Below are positions 56,701 through 64,000 of a stretch of DNA of 64,000 nucleotides, one piece after another. Location of the stretch: positions 5,145,501 to 5,209,500 of the forward strand of contig BSBM01000096.1 in the NCBI GenBank assembly GCA_027924585.1, in the 5' to 3' direction. The first letter of the stretch is position 1; every line of letters starts with the position of its first letter. The position numbers and the translations under genes are program-made. Source of the DNA: Larix kaempferi. Taxonomy: Eukaryota > Streptophyta > Pinopsida > Pinales > Pinaceae. The notes under the pieces were generated by a model. That model had not been told where the DNA came from. It was given only the letters and a program-made list of their open reading frames with translations, and ran no database searches.

Positions 56701-57776
56701 CTTCCTTTGATTGGATATTGATAATCATCCCCAAGTTTCACCTTATGGGGTGATTCATGTTCAGAAAGGTTCATAAAAGATTCCTTGAACCCAGTCATGT
56801 GTTTGGAAGCCCCACTATCAATCAACCAATCATTACAACCATGGGAGATGGTACCAGTGAGTGCAGAGATTAAAACATACTCTTCTTCACTTGATGAGTC
56901 CTCATCACTACTGCTTTCTGCCTTAGCCTTCTTCTTTGGGGGTTCATCATCTTCGGCAGCATGAGCATGAAATCTCCTTTTGCTGCCCTTCTTCTTCTTA
57001 CTGAAGCTATTGTTGTCTTTCTTCTTCTTGGGACAATCTGAAGCAAAATGTCCCTTCTCATTGCAAGTGAAGCATCTGAGTTCTTTCTTATCTTTATGAT
57101 AATGATGATGGTGAGAGAATCTTCTATTATGAGATGAATCCTTCTTGGATTTACTTCTTTTAGTGTGAGCTGCAAGAGCTTGATCTTCACCTCCCATCTT
57201 TTCCTCACGAGCTATAAGTCTAGCTTCTTCTTGAGAACATTCTTCCTGAAGCCTACTGAAAGAGATCATCTTCTTCCTTGCACAAATTCCTTGAATAAAG
57301 GAATCCCATGACCTAGGTAGGCCATTTAGAGTAGTCATTACCACCTCACCATTCTCCACCATTTCCTCTACTGCTTCCAATTGTTCCTTGATCTGAGAGA
57401 CCCTTGAAAAATAGGATTGAATGGTTTCTCCATTCTGAAACTTTACTGCTTTCAATTGGTTCCGCAGGGTCATCTTCCGATTTATGTTCTTTCCTTCAAA
57501 TAGCTTGGTCAAGGATTCAAACATCTCCTTGGGTGTCTTGAGAGAAGACACATGGGGTATGAGATGGTCTTTGATAGAATCAGCAATGATTCTCTTTGCC
57601 TTGACCAAGTTCTTCTTGTGCAATGCCTTGGCCTCTTCATCCTCTGGGATAGGGATGTCTTCTTTCACATATGAGTCCAACTCATTCTCTTCCAGGATTA
57701 GCCCAATCCTATACTTCCAGGCTCGGAAGTTATCAGCCCCTTCAAGCTTATCCTCAAGCTTGGTGTGAAGAGACAT
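53730..57776 (-). CDS. Copia gag-pol polyprotein, intact
   Basis: 1348 codons from the ATG at 57,776 (MSLHTKLEDK); the frame is open further upstream but only from a GTG. Gag about 1-200 (UBN2/DUF4219-like), zinc knuckle C235-x2-C238-x4-H243-x4-C248. Protease active site D320-S-G. Pre-integrase zinc residues H452, H457, C484, C487. Integrase catalytic D514, D577 and E613, giving D-x62-D-x35-E. RT (RVT_2) about 850-1095 with D944 and YVDD at 1029-1032. RNase H about 1186-1325 with D1192, E1233 and D1269. Length and order are normal for plant Ty1/Copia. The product would be cleaved by its own protease and reverse-transcribe and insert the element. No stop, frameshift or lost catalytic residue seen. 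Confidence 0.97.
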   Translation of the reverse strand: MSLHTKLEDKLEGADNFRAWKYRIGLILEENELDSYVKEDIPIPEDEEAKALHKKNLVKAKRIIADSIKDHLIPHVSSLKTPKEMFESLTKLFEGKNINRKMTLRNQLKAVKFQNGETIQSYFSRVSQIKEQLEAVEEMVENGEVVMTTLNGLPRSWDSFIQGICARKKMISFSRLQEECSQEEARLIAREEKMGGEDQALAAHTKRSKSKKDSSHNRRFSHHHHYHKDKKELRCFTCNEKGHFASDCPKKKKDNNSFSKKKKGSKRRFHAHAAEDDEPPKKKAKAESSSDEDSSSEEEYVLISALTGTISHGCNDWLIDSGASKHMTGFKESFMNLSEHESPHKVKLGDDYQYPIKGSGEASYNLDSGKSLKMKEVLYVHGLKKNLLSISALDAKGMRVAFVDGQVLMWPKGKTMDDAVVIGEQEGGLYKLKGQPEHAMIHESMEPSELWHRRLAHMHYRALPIASKAVEGLPEIKTKHEGVCKGCAKGKNIKKAFPSSESKAKDILEIIHSDVCGPMSSSSLSGYVYYVSFIDDFSRKTWVYFLKGKDEVLDKFKEFKTLMENQTDKKIKTFRSDNGGEFTSNDFKKLCSDSGIKRELTAPYNPQQNGVVERKNRTIMEVARAMLHDQDLPMHLWAEAARTAVYVQNRTPHKILDNKTPEEVFSGKKPEVSHLRIFGCPVYTHVPKEKRTKLDPSGKKGIFVGYSESSKAYRIYFPGFKKIDVSRDVTFDENSAFIKSRKAPTEVYEEPKETRFQDTTMTEAVPETAREFEDPQEPVDPPREDNSHKRKPAWARELIHDAERFGIPEEEHRAKKRTRSHTSYVALLCDIMNKEPSSYEEAAEKKEWKDAMVEEYQSIMKNDVWDVVPRPKGKSVVTSKWIYKIKHAADGSVEKYKARFVARGFSQKEGIDYEETFAPVARYTSIRTVLALATAMKWKIHQMDVKTAFLNGVVEEEVYVEQPLGFEIHDREFYVCRLKKALYGLKQAPRTWYGRMDNFLSSLGFTKSKADSNLYYKVEEGNPVILLLYVDDLFVTGDDRMIADTKRKLAAEFDMKYLGMMHYFLGMEVWQNAGGIFLGQGKYTVDILKRFGMMDCKAMATPMASNLKLLCDASSEPVDVSMYRQMIGSLMYLTNTRPDICFVVNTLSQFLTDPRSVHLVAVKHVLRYLKGTVDYGLRYEANQKFNLLGYVDSDWAGSAADRKSTSGCCFSMGSGVISWFSRKQSCVALSTAEAEYVAACSASCEAVWLRKLLSELFDLPLEATGIFYDNQSCVKLSENPVFHDRSKHIEIKYHYIRDMVQRGAVKLLYVATDEQIADVLTKPLARVKFEYFRERLGVLQIEDTSRKK

Positions 57777-58338
57777 CTTTAAGAGTACTTCAAATGGAAA
57801 TAGAAAAGTTTTAGAACTTACCACTTGAAGTGCTGAAAACTGGATCTGGTCCCGGATTAGGGTTTGTCAGAGAAACCCTAAAAATTCAAAAAGTGAATTT
57901 CAAAATTCCGAAAGGATAGAAAGATGCGCCTTGGAGAGCTGATCAGCCTAGTACATTCAGAATTTGAGATCAGCAAAGTCTTGCCCTTCAAAATTTCCTT
58001 TTTGTCCTCCCGGGTTCACTAGGGAGAGCCCTGAATTAGGGTTTGAGTTTCCCGGAGATCTATCCAGCCAAAAATCTCGATCCAAAGCTCAAACCTTCGA
58101 TTTTTGCAAGGAGCTTCCAGCTGTACCTTCAGTTTCCAGAAATTCCTATTTTTGTGGAAACCCTAATTTTTAGGGCCAAATCTGAAAATGCTCGGAACTG
58201 AATTCTGATTGGACAGATAGATGCGCCTTGATGAGTAGATCCAATCTACTATACTGAATTTCAAAAATATGTGGAGAGAAACCCAATAAACAAGCAATAC
58301 AAGCTTCCGTCACTGCAAAATGTCTTCTTCTCAGTTAA
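57777..58338 (-). other. Complete Copia 5' leader
   Basis: 562 bases between PBS and the gag ATG. It contains a block with AAACCCTAATTTTTAG and GGCGCATC words repeated twice (near 57,930 and 58,215, plus-strand GATGCGCCTTG). Similarity to the NA-1/NA-2 leaders ends at CTTCAAGTGG, where this element continues with GTAAGT, a donor-like word. Confidence 0.6.
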
Positions 58339-58350
58339 GCTCTGATACCA
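58339..58350 (-). promoter_or_regulatory. Complete Copia primer-binding site
   Basis: Minus strand TGGTATCAGAGC, directly adjacent to the 5' LTR end; perfect initiator-Met tRNA match. Confidence 0.95.
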
Positions 58351-58960
58351 TGTTAAATTTTCAGTATTAAATCACAATACTATAGGATCTTTGCTGAGAG
58401 AATAACATCTACAGTATATCAATGCATGACAATCATAATATGACAAGCATCACAAGCATCACAAGAATCAAAAGCATAGAGACAAGAGACACAGAGTTTC
58501 CGTGGGGAAAACCCTAAGGTGAAAAACCCCACAACTTCCTCAGAGATAGAGAGAGCAATGGCTCAACCAAAATACAACCAAATAATACAGAGATAGTCTC
58601 CTAGCAGATGATCCTCCTCCTCCTCACTAGTGCGCCACTTTTCAGAGAGAGAGATAGATACTTTTCCGAGTGAGTAAAATAGAGATCTCCTATCTCTATT
58701 TATACTCACCTTTTTGCCCAGTGACCTACTGGGGCCGACTTGTCTACTTGAGTACATCCACATTATATTATATATTAAATAGGGCCGACCCCATAAGGTG
58801 GTCTAATAACCCATCGGCAAGTACACACACTTGCGACACTTGTCAATCCACATGACGACACTTCCTTATAGAGGAATAACACATCTCTTATAAGGGTACA
58901 ATAAATATATATATATAATACACAGATGAAATACATTCCGAAGTTACATATACATCAACA
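58351..58960 (-). repeat. Complete Copia 5' LTR
   Basis: 610 bp; drives transcription of the element on the minus strand. TATA box (plus-strand CTATTTATA) at 58,696-58,704. By eye identical to the 3' LTR. Flanked by TTGAC. Confidence 0.96.
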
Positions 58961-58962
58961 TT

Positions 58963-59181
58963 GACAGCCTGTTAGAACTCCAATTCAAGGCTACTAAATT
59001 TATTACTGTGATAGAGAAAGCTAAACTAGAAGTTGGAAACAGTAAGAAGGAAGATGTCGAATCATTCACAACGTAGCTCAAGGATATCACTAGTGATATC
59101 GAGGCAATTGAAGCCAGCTTTCAGGAGTTATTCAATGAAATGGGAACCTACTTTCCATCAATAGCAACACTAGAACTATAA
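58963..59181 (+). pseudogene. Gag-PR element, helical frame after the Copia insertion
   Basis: Continues a frame that on the left of the insertion reads REVAKIIVEAQE (about 51,600-51,650). To the right it reads SLLELQFKATKFITVIEKAK and DITSDIEAIEASFQELFNEM, with one internal TAG. Helical and charged, perhaps a coiled coil. Not recognised as RT or integrase. Stops at 59,181. Confidence 0.45.
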
Positions 59182-59823
59182 ACTATGTGGCTCATGATGA
59201 CACACATATTAGTGTAGGGGGTCTATTGGTGCCCAAGCTTTGATCAATAACGGCATGCTGAGCCAAATAGTTAGAATGCAGTTGCATGCCAATCGAAATC
59301 AATTACATTGTGCACTACGTCCAGTTAGAACTATGCGCCAACAACAGTGCTGCAGTTTTGTACCTCATCCTATATAAGTCTTATTTTGTAAAGGGACGGG
59401 GTTCTAGATTTTGTTCGGGTTCTCACTGGGTTTTGCATCTATATTTTGTAAGAATTGTTGTGCCAGATTTTGTTAGTTGATATATCTTAGCACTTATGGT
59501 GTAAATATTTATGTAATTTCGTTTACAATGAGATTTGATGCATGGAGAATATTTAAGCCGTTGAGTTGAGTTTTGTAGCTCTGTATGGTGATAACAAAAT
59601 TTTGACAATAATAGAATAGAGTTGTTATTTCATATATATTCCACGCAATGTCTTTATAGGTAAATGTTTATGGATTTATTATCAGTTGGATGATGAATGA
59701 TTGTGTATTAAATCATCTGCTGTATTTCTAATTAAATAGATAATAATATGTCAAGTGAAAATAACCCAATCCTCCTTGTGCAACCCTGATTCAGGTTCCT
59801 ATATATTTTCCTGTGCACATCTC
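59182..59823 (+). other. Probable 3' end / LTR remnant of the Gag-PR element
   Basis: Non-coding stretch up to the resumption of Tat-like RT at about 59,824. A TATATAAG word occurs near 59,371. It would be the 3' LTR of the plus-strand element, but the 5' LTR has been lost, so this cannot be checked inside the window. Confidence 0.35.
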
Positions 59824-59833
59824 AGGTGAGACC

Positions 59834-60982
59834 TTACTTTGCTTGCAGAGTATTGAAAATTCCGATGACTTTGGGTTTTTTGTTGGTCATATAAGTTGAA
59901 CCATGGGTATTACACAATGCATACAACATGACTATTTTCACTCCATGTGCTGATACAATTTTCCCCAAAATATTTCCTTCCTCCATCCCAAAGAAGTATT
60001 TATTGGGATTGAGAGATATACCGAATTTTCTGCACGTTTCAAATACTTTCTCCAAATTCCCTTCTAGAGTAGACTGTCAAGTCATATAGGTAAATGAAAA
60101 TTAAATGATCTTTGATATCAGCAAAGAAAATACATAGCACATTGGAAAGTGTCTCCTGCATTTATTAGGTTGACATGGCATTCTATGATAAGAAAAAGTG
60201 ACCCACATAGTAGTCAAATTAGTTTTTAGTATATCATCTGGATCCATTCCAACTTGACTATATCCTGAAAAACCATCCAACATGGATATTTTCTTTGATC
60301 CAACCACTTTTTGAAGCATTTGGTGCATATTGGGAAAGGGGTAGTTATCTTTTAAAGAGGATTTGTATAAGTTTTTGAAATCTATACACATCATGATTTC
60401 ACCATTTTTTCTTTCTTACTTGGACAAAATTTTCCACCCAATCTGAATATCTAACCAGTATAATTATCTTATCATGACACAAATTTGTAACCTCTTTTTC
60501 AATTAAAGGACATAATATGGGATTCACTTGTCATTGCTTCTACCCGAAAGGCTTGACATCCTCTCTGAGATGAATTCAATGCTGAAAGAGATGAATTCGA
60601 TGCTGAAATATGTCATTATTATAAGTTTTAATATCTTCATACCCCTCCAAGTGAAAACATCTTCAAACCTCTTAAACAACTTCATAAAATTCTCTTTTTC
60701 CTTAGTTGTCAAAGTCTTGGATAGCTTAATGACTTTAGGGTCTGATTCATCTCCTAGGTTGTATTCTTTTACTTTAGTTGAATATGGTTTGATAGTTGTC
60801 TTGGATGGAACTTCATATGATCCAAACAACCTCTCTAATGGGACCAATCCTTTTGGGATAAATTTTTTCTTGAGTTGTATGACTCTTTCTGCCCCTATCA
60901 TATTTGGCAATTTTTCTTGTCCACCTGCTTCCTTAGTTCTTTCCTTTATCTTCTCTTCTTCATCCTCTAAATCTATGTGCAC
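59834..60982 (-). pseudogene. Tat-like reverse transcriptase, decayed
   Basis: 60,982-60,524 holds the pre-RT linker (LVPLERLFGSYEVPSKTTIK, KENFMKLFKRFEDVFTW). 60,394-60,101 holds MMCIDFKNLYKSSLKDNYPF and KISMLDGFSGYSQVGMDP with the first catalytic Asp. The YxDD box region near 60,090 is damaged (the plus strand reads CATATAGGTAAATG there). 60,055-59,834 holds KVFETCRKFGISLNPNKYFFG and the IVSAHGVKI segment. Frameshifts separate the blocks. Confidence 0.78.
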
Positions 60983-61048
60983 TTATGAGTATTCTTCTAT
61001 AAGGTTCAATAAACTCTTGATTTTAACATTGTCTTCAAACACCTACCA

Positions 61049-61513
61049 CTATTTAACATTGTTATGGATGGCATATGTGTAGATGAATTTGATAGCATAG
61101 GAGAGGTGACTTAAATATAGGGGAACAAATTCCACTGCAATTTTAGCTAGATTGTCCACCTTGTGGTTCAGTTCCTTGGGTATTGTGGAGATGTTGACAA
61201 GTTCAAAGAAATTTTCAAAGATATACCAAGCCACATGCTTGTATTGTTTCATTATGAGATGTCGGGTCTGGCACTTTCCTCTTACTTGGTTCACTATCAT
61301 ACTTGAGTCTCTATAATTGTTTATCTTCTTAATCCCCATCTTCCTTGTTGTCTCCAATCCGAATATAAGTGCCTCATATTTTTCCACGTTGTTTGTACAT
61401 TCAAAGATTAGCTTGAAATACTGAATAAATTCTTGACCTAGGGGAGATTTCAATAGTGCACTAGCCCCATTCCATGCTTTGTTACAGGCCCCATCAAAGT
61501 ACATAATCCACAT
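61049..61513 (-). pseudogene. Tat-like additional RNase H domain
   Basis: One open frame of 154 codons: WIMYFDGACNKAWNGASALL (first Asp), NNVEKYEALIFGLETTRKMG (Glu), INNYRDSSMIVNQVRG (third Asp) and ELNHKVDNLAKIA (fourth Asp). All four catalytic positions are present, so the domain is well kept although its neighbours are broken. It lies upstream of RT, unlike the standard Gypsy RNase H. It would degrade RNA in RNA-DNA hybrids. Confidence 0.82.
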
Positions 61514-61531
61514 AATTGAAGGGTTTATAAA

Positions 61532-62390
61532 CTATTCATCTGCTGCAATCAACATTTCTGCTTGGTCTTCAGCAGGGAGATGGTGGATGAGGAGAAAAAT
61601 TCCCAGTTCATTAGTGGTATAAGCGATGAAATTGGTGGGATTCTGGGGATTACTGATGACATAGGTCATTTTGGTTTCCCTGTATAATCTATGGGTTCCC
61701 CCCCAAAGGCTGGGATAAGTCAAACTCGATTCTTCCCCCCACAAAATTTCTCCAGTGTCTAGGTAGAAACATACCATGAGATGGAGAACATCGTTTATAA
61801 CCACATCCATCATGACATAATTCTTGGGTATTTGGACCATCCCAACCACCAAATATTTGATCATTCCTAAACATTGCACTCTTTTGGAGTCAAAGAAGAA
61901 TAGGTCCTTGTAGGTCTAGTAATGTATAAGCCTAATTTTTCCATGACAACTAGAGGCATTAATGAATGGGAGGCCCCAAAGTCATACATGCAGTTGTGAA
62001 CATGAAGATTTTGAAGTTCCATTGTGATGTAGATAGGTGGGGTGAGGTGATTAATCCGATCGAGAAGGTTTCCAAACACTATCATAGGTGCATCCTCTTG
62101 AAAATTTATTAGGTTATCTTCCAGAGGGTTTCATCACTTAATACCATCACATTGGATGAAGAGGTGGCATGCTTATCTAGAGGTGAAGGGGATTTCAAAT
62201 TTGAGAGATTACTGGTATCCTTAAGGCCTAAATATGTTGATATTTCTTTCTTATGAGGAGGGTATTTCAAGAATTCAAAGAGAGGCATTGGTATTTTGAT
62301 CTTGCTTAACTCATGTTTGATATAAATAATAGAGGTTAGAGTAGGATCTTCTTTTGATGCTTTTGCAGATGGCATCAACTTTATGGGCAC
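61532..62390 (-). pseudogene. Tat-like protease and pre-protease region
   Basis: 62,390-62,109 has the pre-protease helical region (HELSKIKIPMPLFEFLKYPP). 62,085-61,867 holds the protease active site YDFGASHSLMPLVVMEKLGL (D-F-G-A-S). 61,879-61,532 holds the C-terminal half (MVQIPKNYVMMDVVINDVL, ESSLTYPSLWGGTHRLYRE, YVISNPQNP). The two protease blocks are in different frames that overlap by a few bases, so one frameshift is present at about 61,870. Confidence 0.78.
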
Positions 62391-63290
62391 TTTAATAGGT
62401 GTGCTTTTTACTTTGACATTTTTCGACCCCTTGATATTTGGATTGATTGGGACTATAAGCTACTTGACATATTTTAATTTTAGCATTGTATCTCTCGGTT
62501 TTTGTGTAGGCTTATTACTTTCCCTCTTAATCTCATTTTATTTCTTGTAGGGATCGTCTCACTGAAAATTCTAGTCATTGGGTCTTGTACTTAGGGCATA
62601 TCTTCTTCTTACCTCAACTATGATGTTATTAGTGACCATTTGTAGTTGAGATAGAGATAAATTAGGAATCCCTTCTTCTTGGTGCAAGAATTCTTCTTCT
62701 TGAATGTATTCCCCCTCTTCCATCATAAAAATACCTTATGAACCCAATATAATTCATTCATATTCAATCTCGTTGTCGCAGAACAACATATTGAGGCTCG
62801 AGGAAGGATATGATTATTCTTCTAGGGGTTAATAATAATCCTCATACCTTTGAGTTGCAGAAGGAACCACATCAGGTAGGGATATAGGGTATTTATGAGG
62901 ACTTTGATTCTCTAACCTTGCCTCCTATCGAGGATCGACAAGAGGAGCTCTTCTATACTATGACTGACCTATGATAAGATGATTTTGAGATCTAGGAGTA
63001 GGTTTGATGAACAAATTAGCAACTTGACCTTGTTTGAATTTGGTGAGATCATTAGCCATTATATTTAGAAGCATGGTAACTTCTTCCAATCTCAAAGCAT
63101 ATTTCTGGCTCGTTACCCTTTCTTCTTTCTGGGTACTCTCTACTATCAAGTGGGTATGACCTAATCTTTGGTGAAACACTGACGACCTTCATGTTTCCTT
63201 TTAGGTATTTAGCATCATTGAAGAGGGTTTCTAAGTCATTGGAATTTATTTCTTTCACGTCCCCATTTTGGACCACCATTGCATTAAATC
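62391..63290 (-). pseudogene. Tat-like gag C-terminal region, decayed
   Basis: 63,279-63,052 reads NSNDLETLFNDAKYLKGNMK and SPKIRSYPLDSREYP, resembling the region after Gag in Tat/Athila elements. 62,958-63,179 in another frame overlaps it. The stretch 62,391-62,950 has many stops. Gag N-terminus and the 5' LTR are not found; at about 63,290 the sequence changes character. Confidence 0.5.
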
Positions 63291-64000
63291 GTAAATGATG
63301 TAAATATTGTTATCTAATCATGGTGCGGAGCTCAAGGCCAAGGCCCCGCCATTGATTTAGCGTTTTTTTTTTATGTATCAGCGATTAAAAATATATGCCT
63401 ATGGTTTTTGTGCTAGAAGGACACAATGTAAATTAAGACATCATGTAAATACGAATTTTAATGAAATACCCACAACCAGCTATGCAATGCAACAAAGAGA
63501 TGGGAACATGATTTTTATAAGGAATAGGGAGGGAAACTATTCAAACCCTTGAGCCAATGGTGTTAATCCATGTGTCAATGAGAAAACCCATAAACCACCA
63601 ACTACCCATTTTGACTTATGCACCCAATCATTTAATTCTTCCAAGAGTTGGTTGAGGCAGTTAATGCTTTGGGAATGGAGAGGTATGGCATCCAATTTCG
63701 TGCATGGGCAAGCCATCAACCTAGGATTTCGTATTCTTGCTTCTTGGGAAAGAAAACACCCGCGAAATGGTTCCCAAAGCCATCTTTCACCCATGGCCTT
63801 TTCCCTCTCACGCAGTCTGAGCTAGTTGGGCTTTCCCCATCACGTTTTTCACCATTTTTCCTGCATTTTCCATGCCTGGGAACTCGTTTTTGTTTTGGAC
63901 AATGGCTGGGAGAGGAGGACCATGATTTGGGATTGTTATGGAGGTCATTTTTTCCCCAGAATGTCCATGGAAGTTTTTATGAAAATGGATTTGGCTTCCC
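63291..64000. other. Unassigned sequence at the right edge
   Basis: A T-run at 63,363 and loss of Gag similarity suggest an element boundary near 63,290-63,370. A minus-strand open stretch of 85 codons (63,794-63,537) has no recognised domain and probably no function. It may be the leader of the Tat-like element or another element continuing outside the window. Confidence 0.35.

Larger units (their letters stand above)
51659..58960 (-). mobile_element. Complete, young Copia LTR retrotransposon
   Basis: 7302 bp with two 610 bp LTRs that I read as identical, target duplication TTGAC (51,654-51,658 and 58,961-58,965), perfect initiator-Met PBS, PPT and one uninterrupted gag-pol frame. Minus-strand order: LTR, PBS, leader, gag-PR-INT-RT-RH, array A, array B, conserved tail, PPT, LTR. 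It is inserted in the decayed Gag-PR element. Same family as NA-1 and NA-2 and a candidate source of proteins for such copies. Nothing visible prevents activity, but expression is not shown by sequence. Confidence 0.97.
59824..63290 (-). mobile_element. Tat-like Gypsy element, gag-PR-RNase H-RT fragment
   Basis: Minus strand order: gag end, pre-protease region, protease, an RNase H-like domain, linker, RT. The RNase H between protease and RT, in addition to the usual RNase H after RT (29.8 kb fragment), is the dual RNase H layout of Tat-lineage elements. RT stops at 59,824 and seems to continue at 30,078. All domains have frameshifts or stops. Confidence 0.75.

Noticed and set aside
53545-57768. 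Plus-strand frames opposite the complete Copia polyprotein
   Set aside because: They are reverse-strand shadows of gag-pol with no recognisable content.

Overview
The window is plant nuclear DNA made almost entirely of nested retrotransposons. The plant origin is seen in Copia, chromovirus-like and Tat-like Gypsy LTR elements primed by initiator-Met tRNA (TGGTATCAGAGC-type PBS) and in a LINE with a DUF4283-type ORF1 and a C-terminal RNase H. The very low gene density, long LTRs and deep nesting suggest a large genome such as a gymnosperm; that part is inference. No rRNA, tRNA or CRISPR locus was found. The only plausible host gene is a short cysteine-rich peptide gene at about 3.4-4.1 kb on the minus strand, known from two exons only.

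Layout. 1-5.3 kb: AT-rich DNA, the small peptide gene and a doubtful exon. 5.3-7.3 kb: a 476 bp tandem duplication and the 3' end of a LINE (LINE-A, minus strand). 7.3-14.6 kb: a decayed Copia element (NA-1, plus strand, TSD AAGGC) inserted in the LINE-A RNase H domain. 14.6-20.0 kb: the rest of LINE-A. 20.4-23.4 kb: two head-to-tail decayed copies of another LINE (LINE-B). 24.5-25.7 kb: an RNase H relic. 28.1-30.1 kb: integrase end of a Tat-like Gypsy element whose PR-RNase H-RT part lies at 59.8-63.3 kb. Between these halves are a chromovirus-like Gypsy element with LTRs over 3 kb (30.1-48.7 kb, minus), itself split in its RT by a second decayed Copia element (NA-2, 35.7-42.7 kb, plus, TSD CCGAG), and a decayed Gag-protease element on the plus strand (48.7-59.8 kb) that carries a complete Copia element (51,659-58,960, minus, TSD TTGAC).

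The complete Copia element is intact by inspection: two 610 bp LTRs that read as identical, PBS, PPT and one 1348-codon gag-pol frame with all catalytic motifs. NA-1 and NA-2 belong to the same family but share an unusual plan: a short gag remnant, then 1.5-1.8 kb of non-coding DNA in place of the rest of gag, protease and integrase, then RT-RNase H. All three elements carry, between the pol stop codon and the PPT, about 1.4 kb of non-coding DNA with two tandem arrays. Array A is a series of short inverted repeats of the form NNNATC-AGGNN-GATNNN whose stems change in compensating pairs while the loop stays AGGNN on the sense strand. Array B has 57-90 bp units, some holding a second inverted repeat with loop TGTGT and compensating arms. 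These look like arrays of structured RNA (or single-strand DNA) elements and are the strongest candidate here for something undescribed; a cis-acting packaging signal that lets the defective copies use proteins from the complete one is a testable hypothesis.
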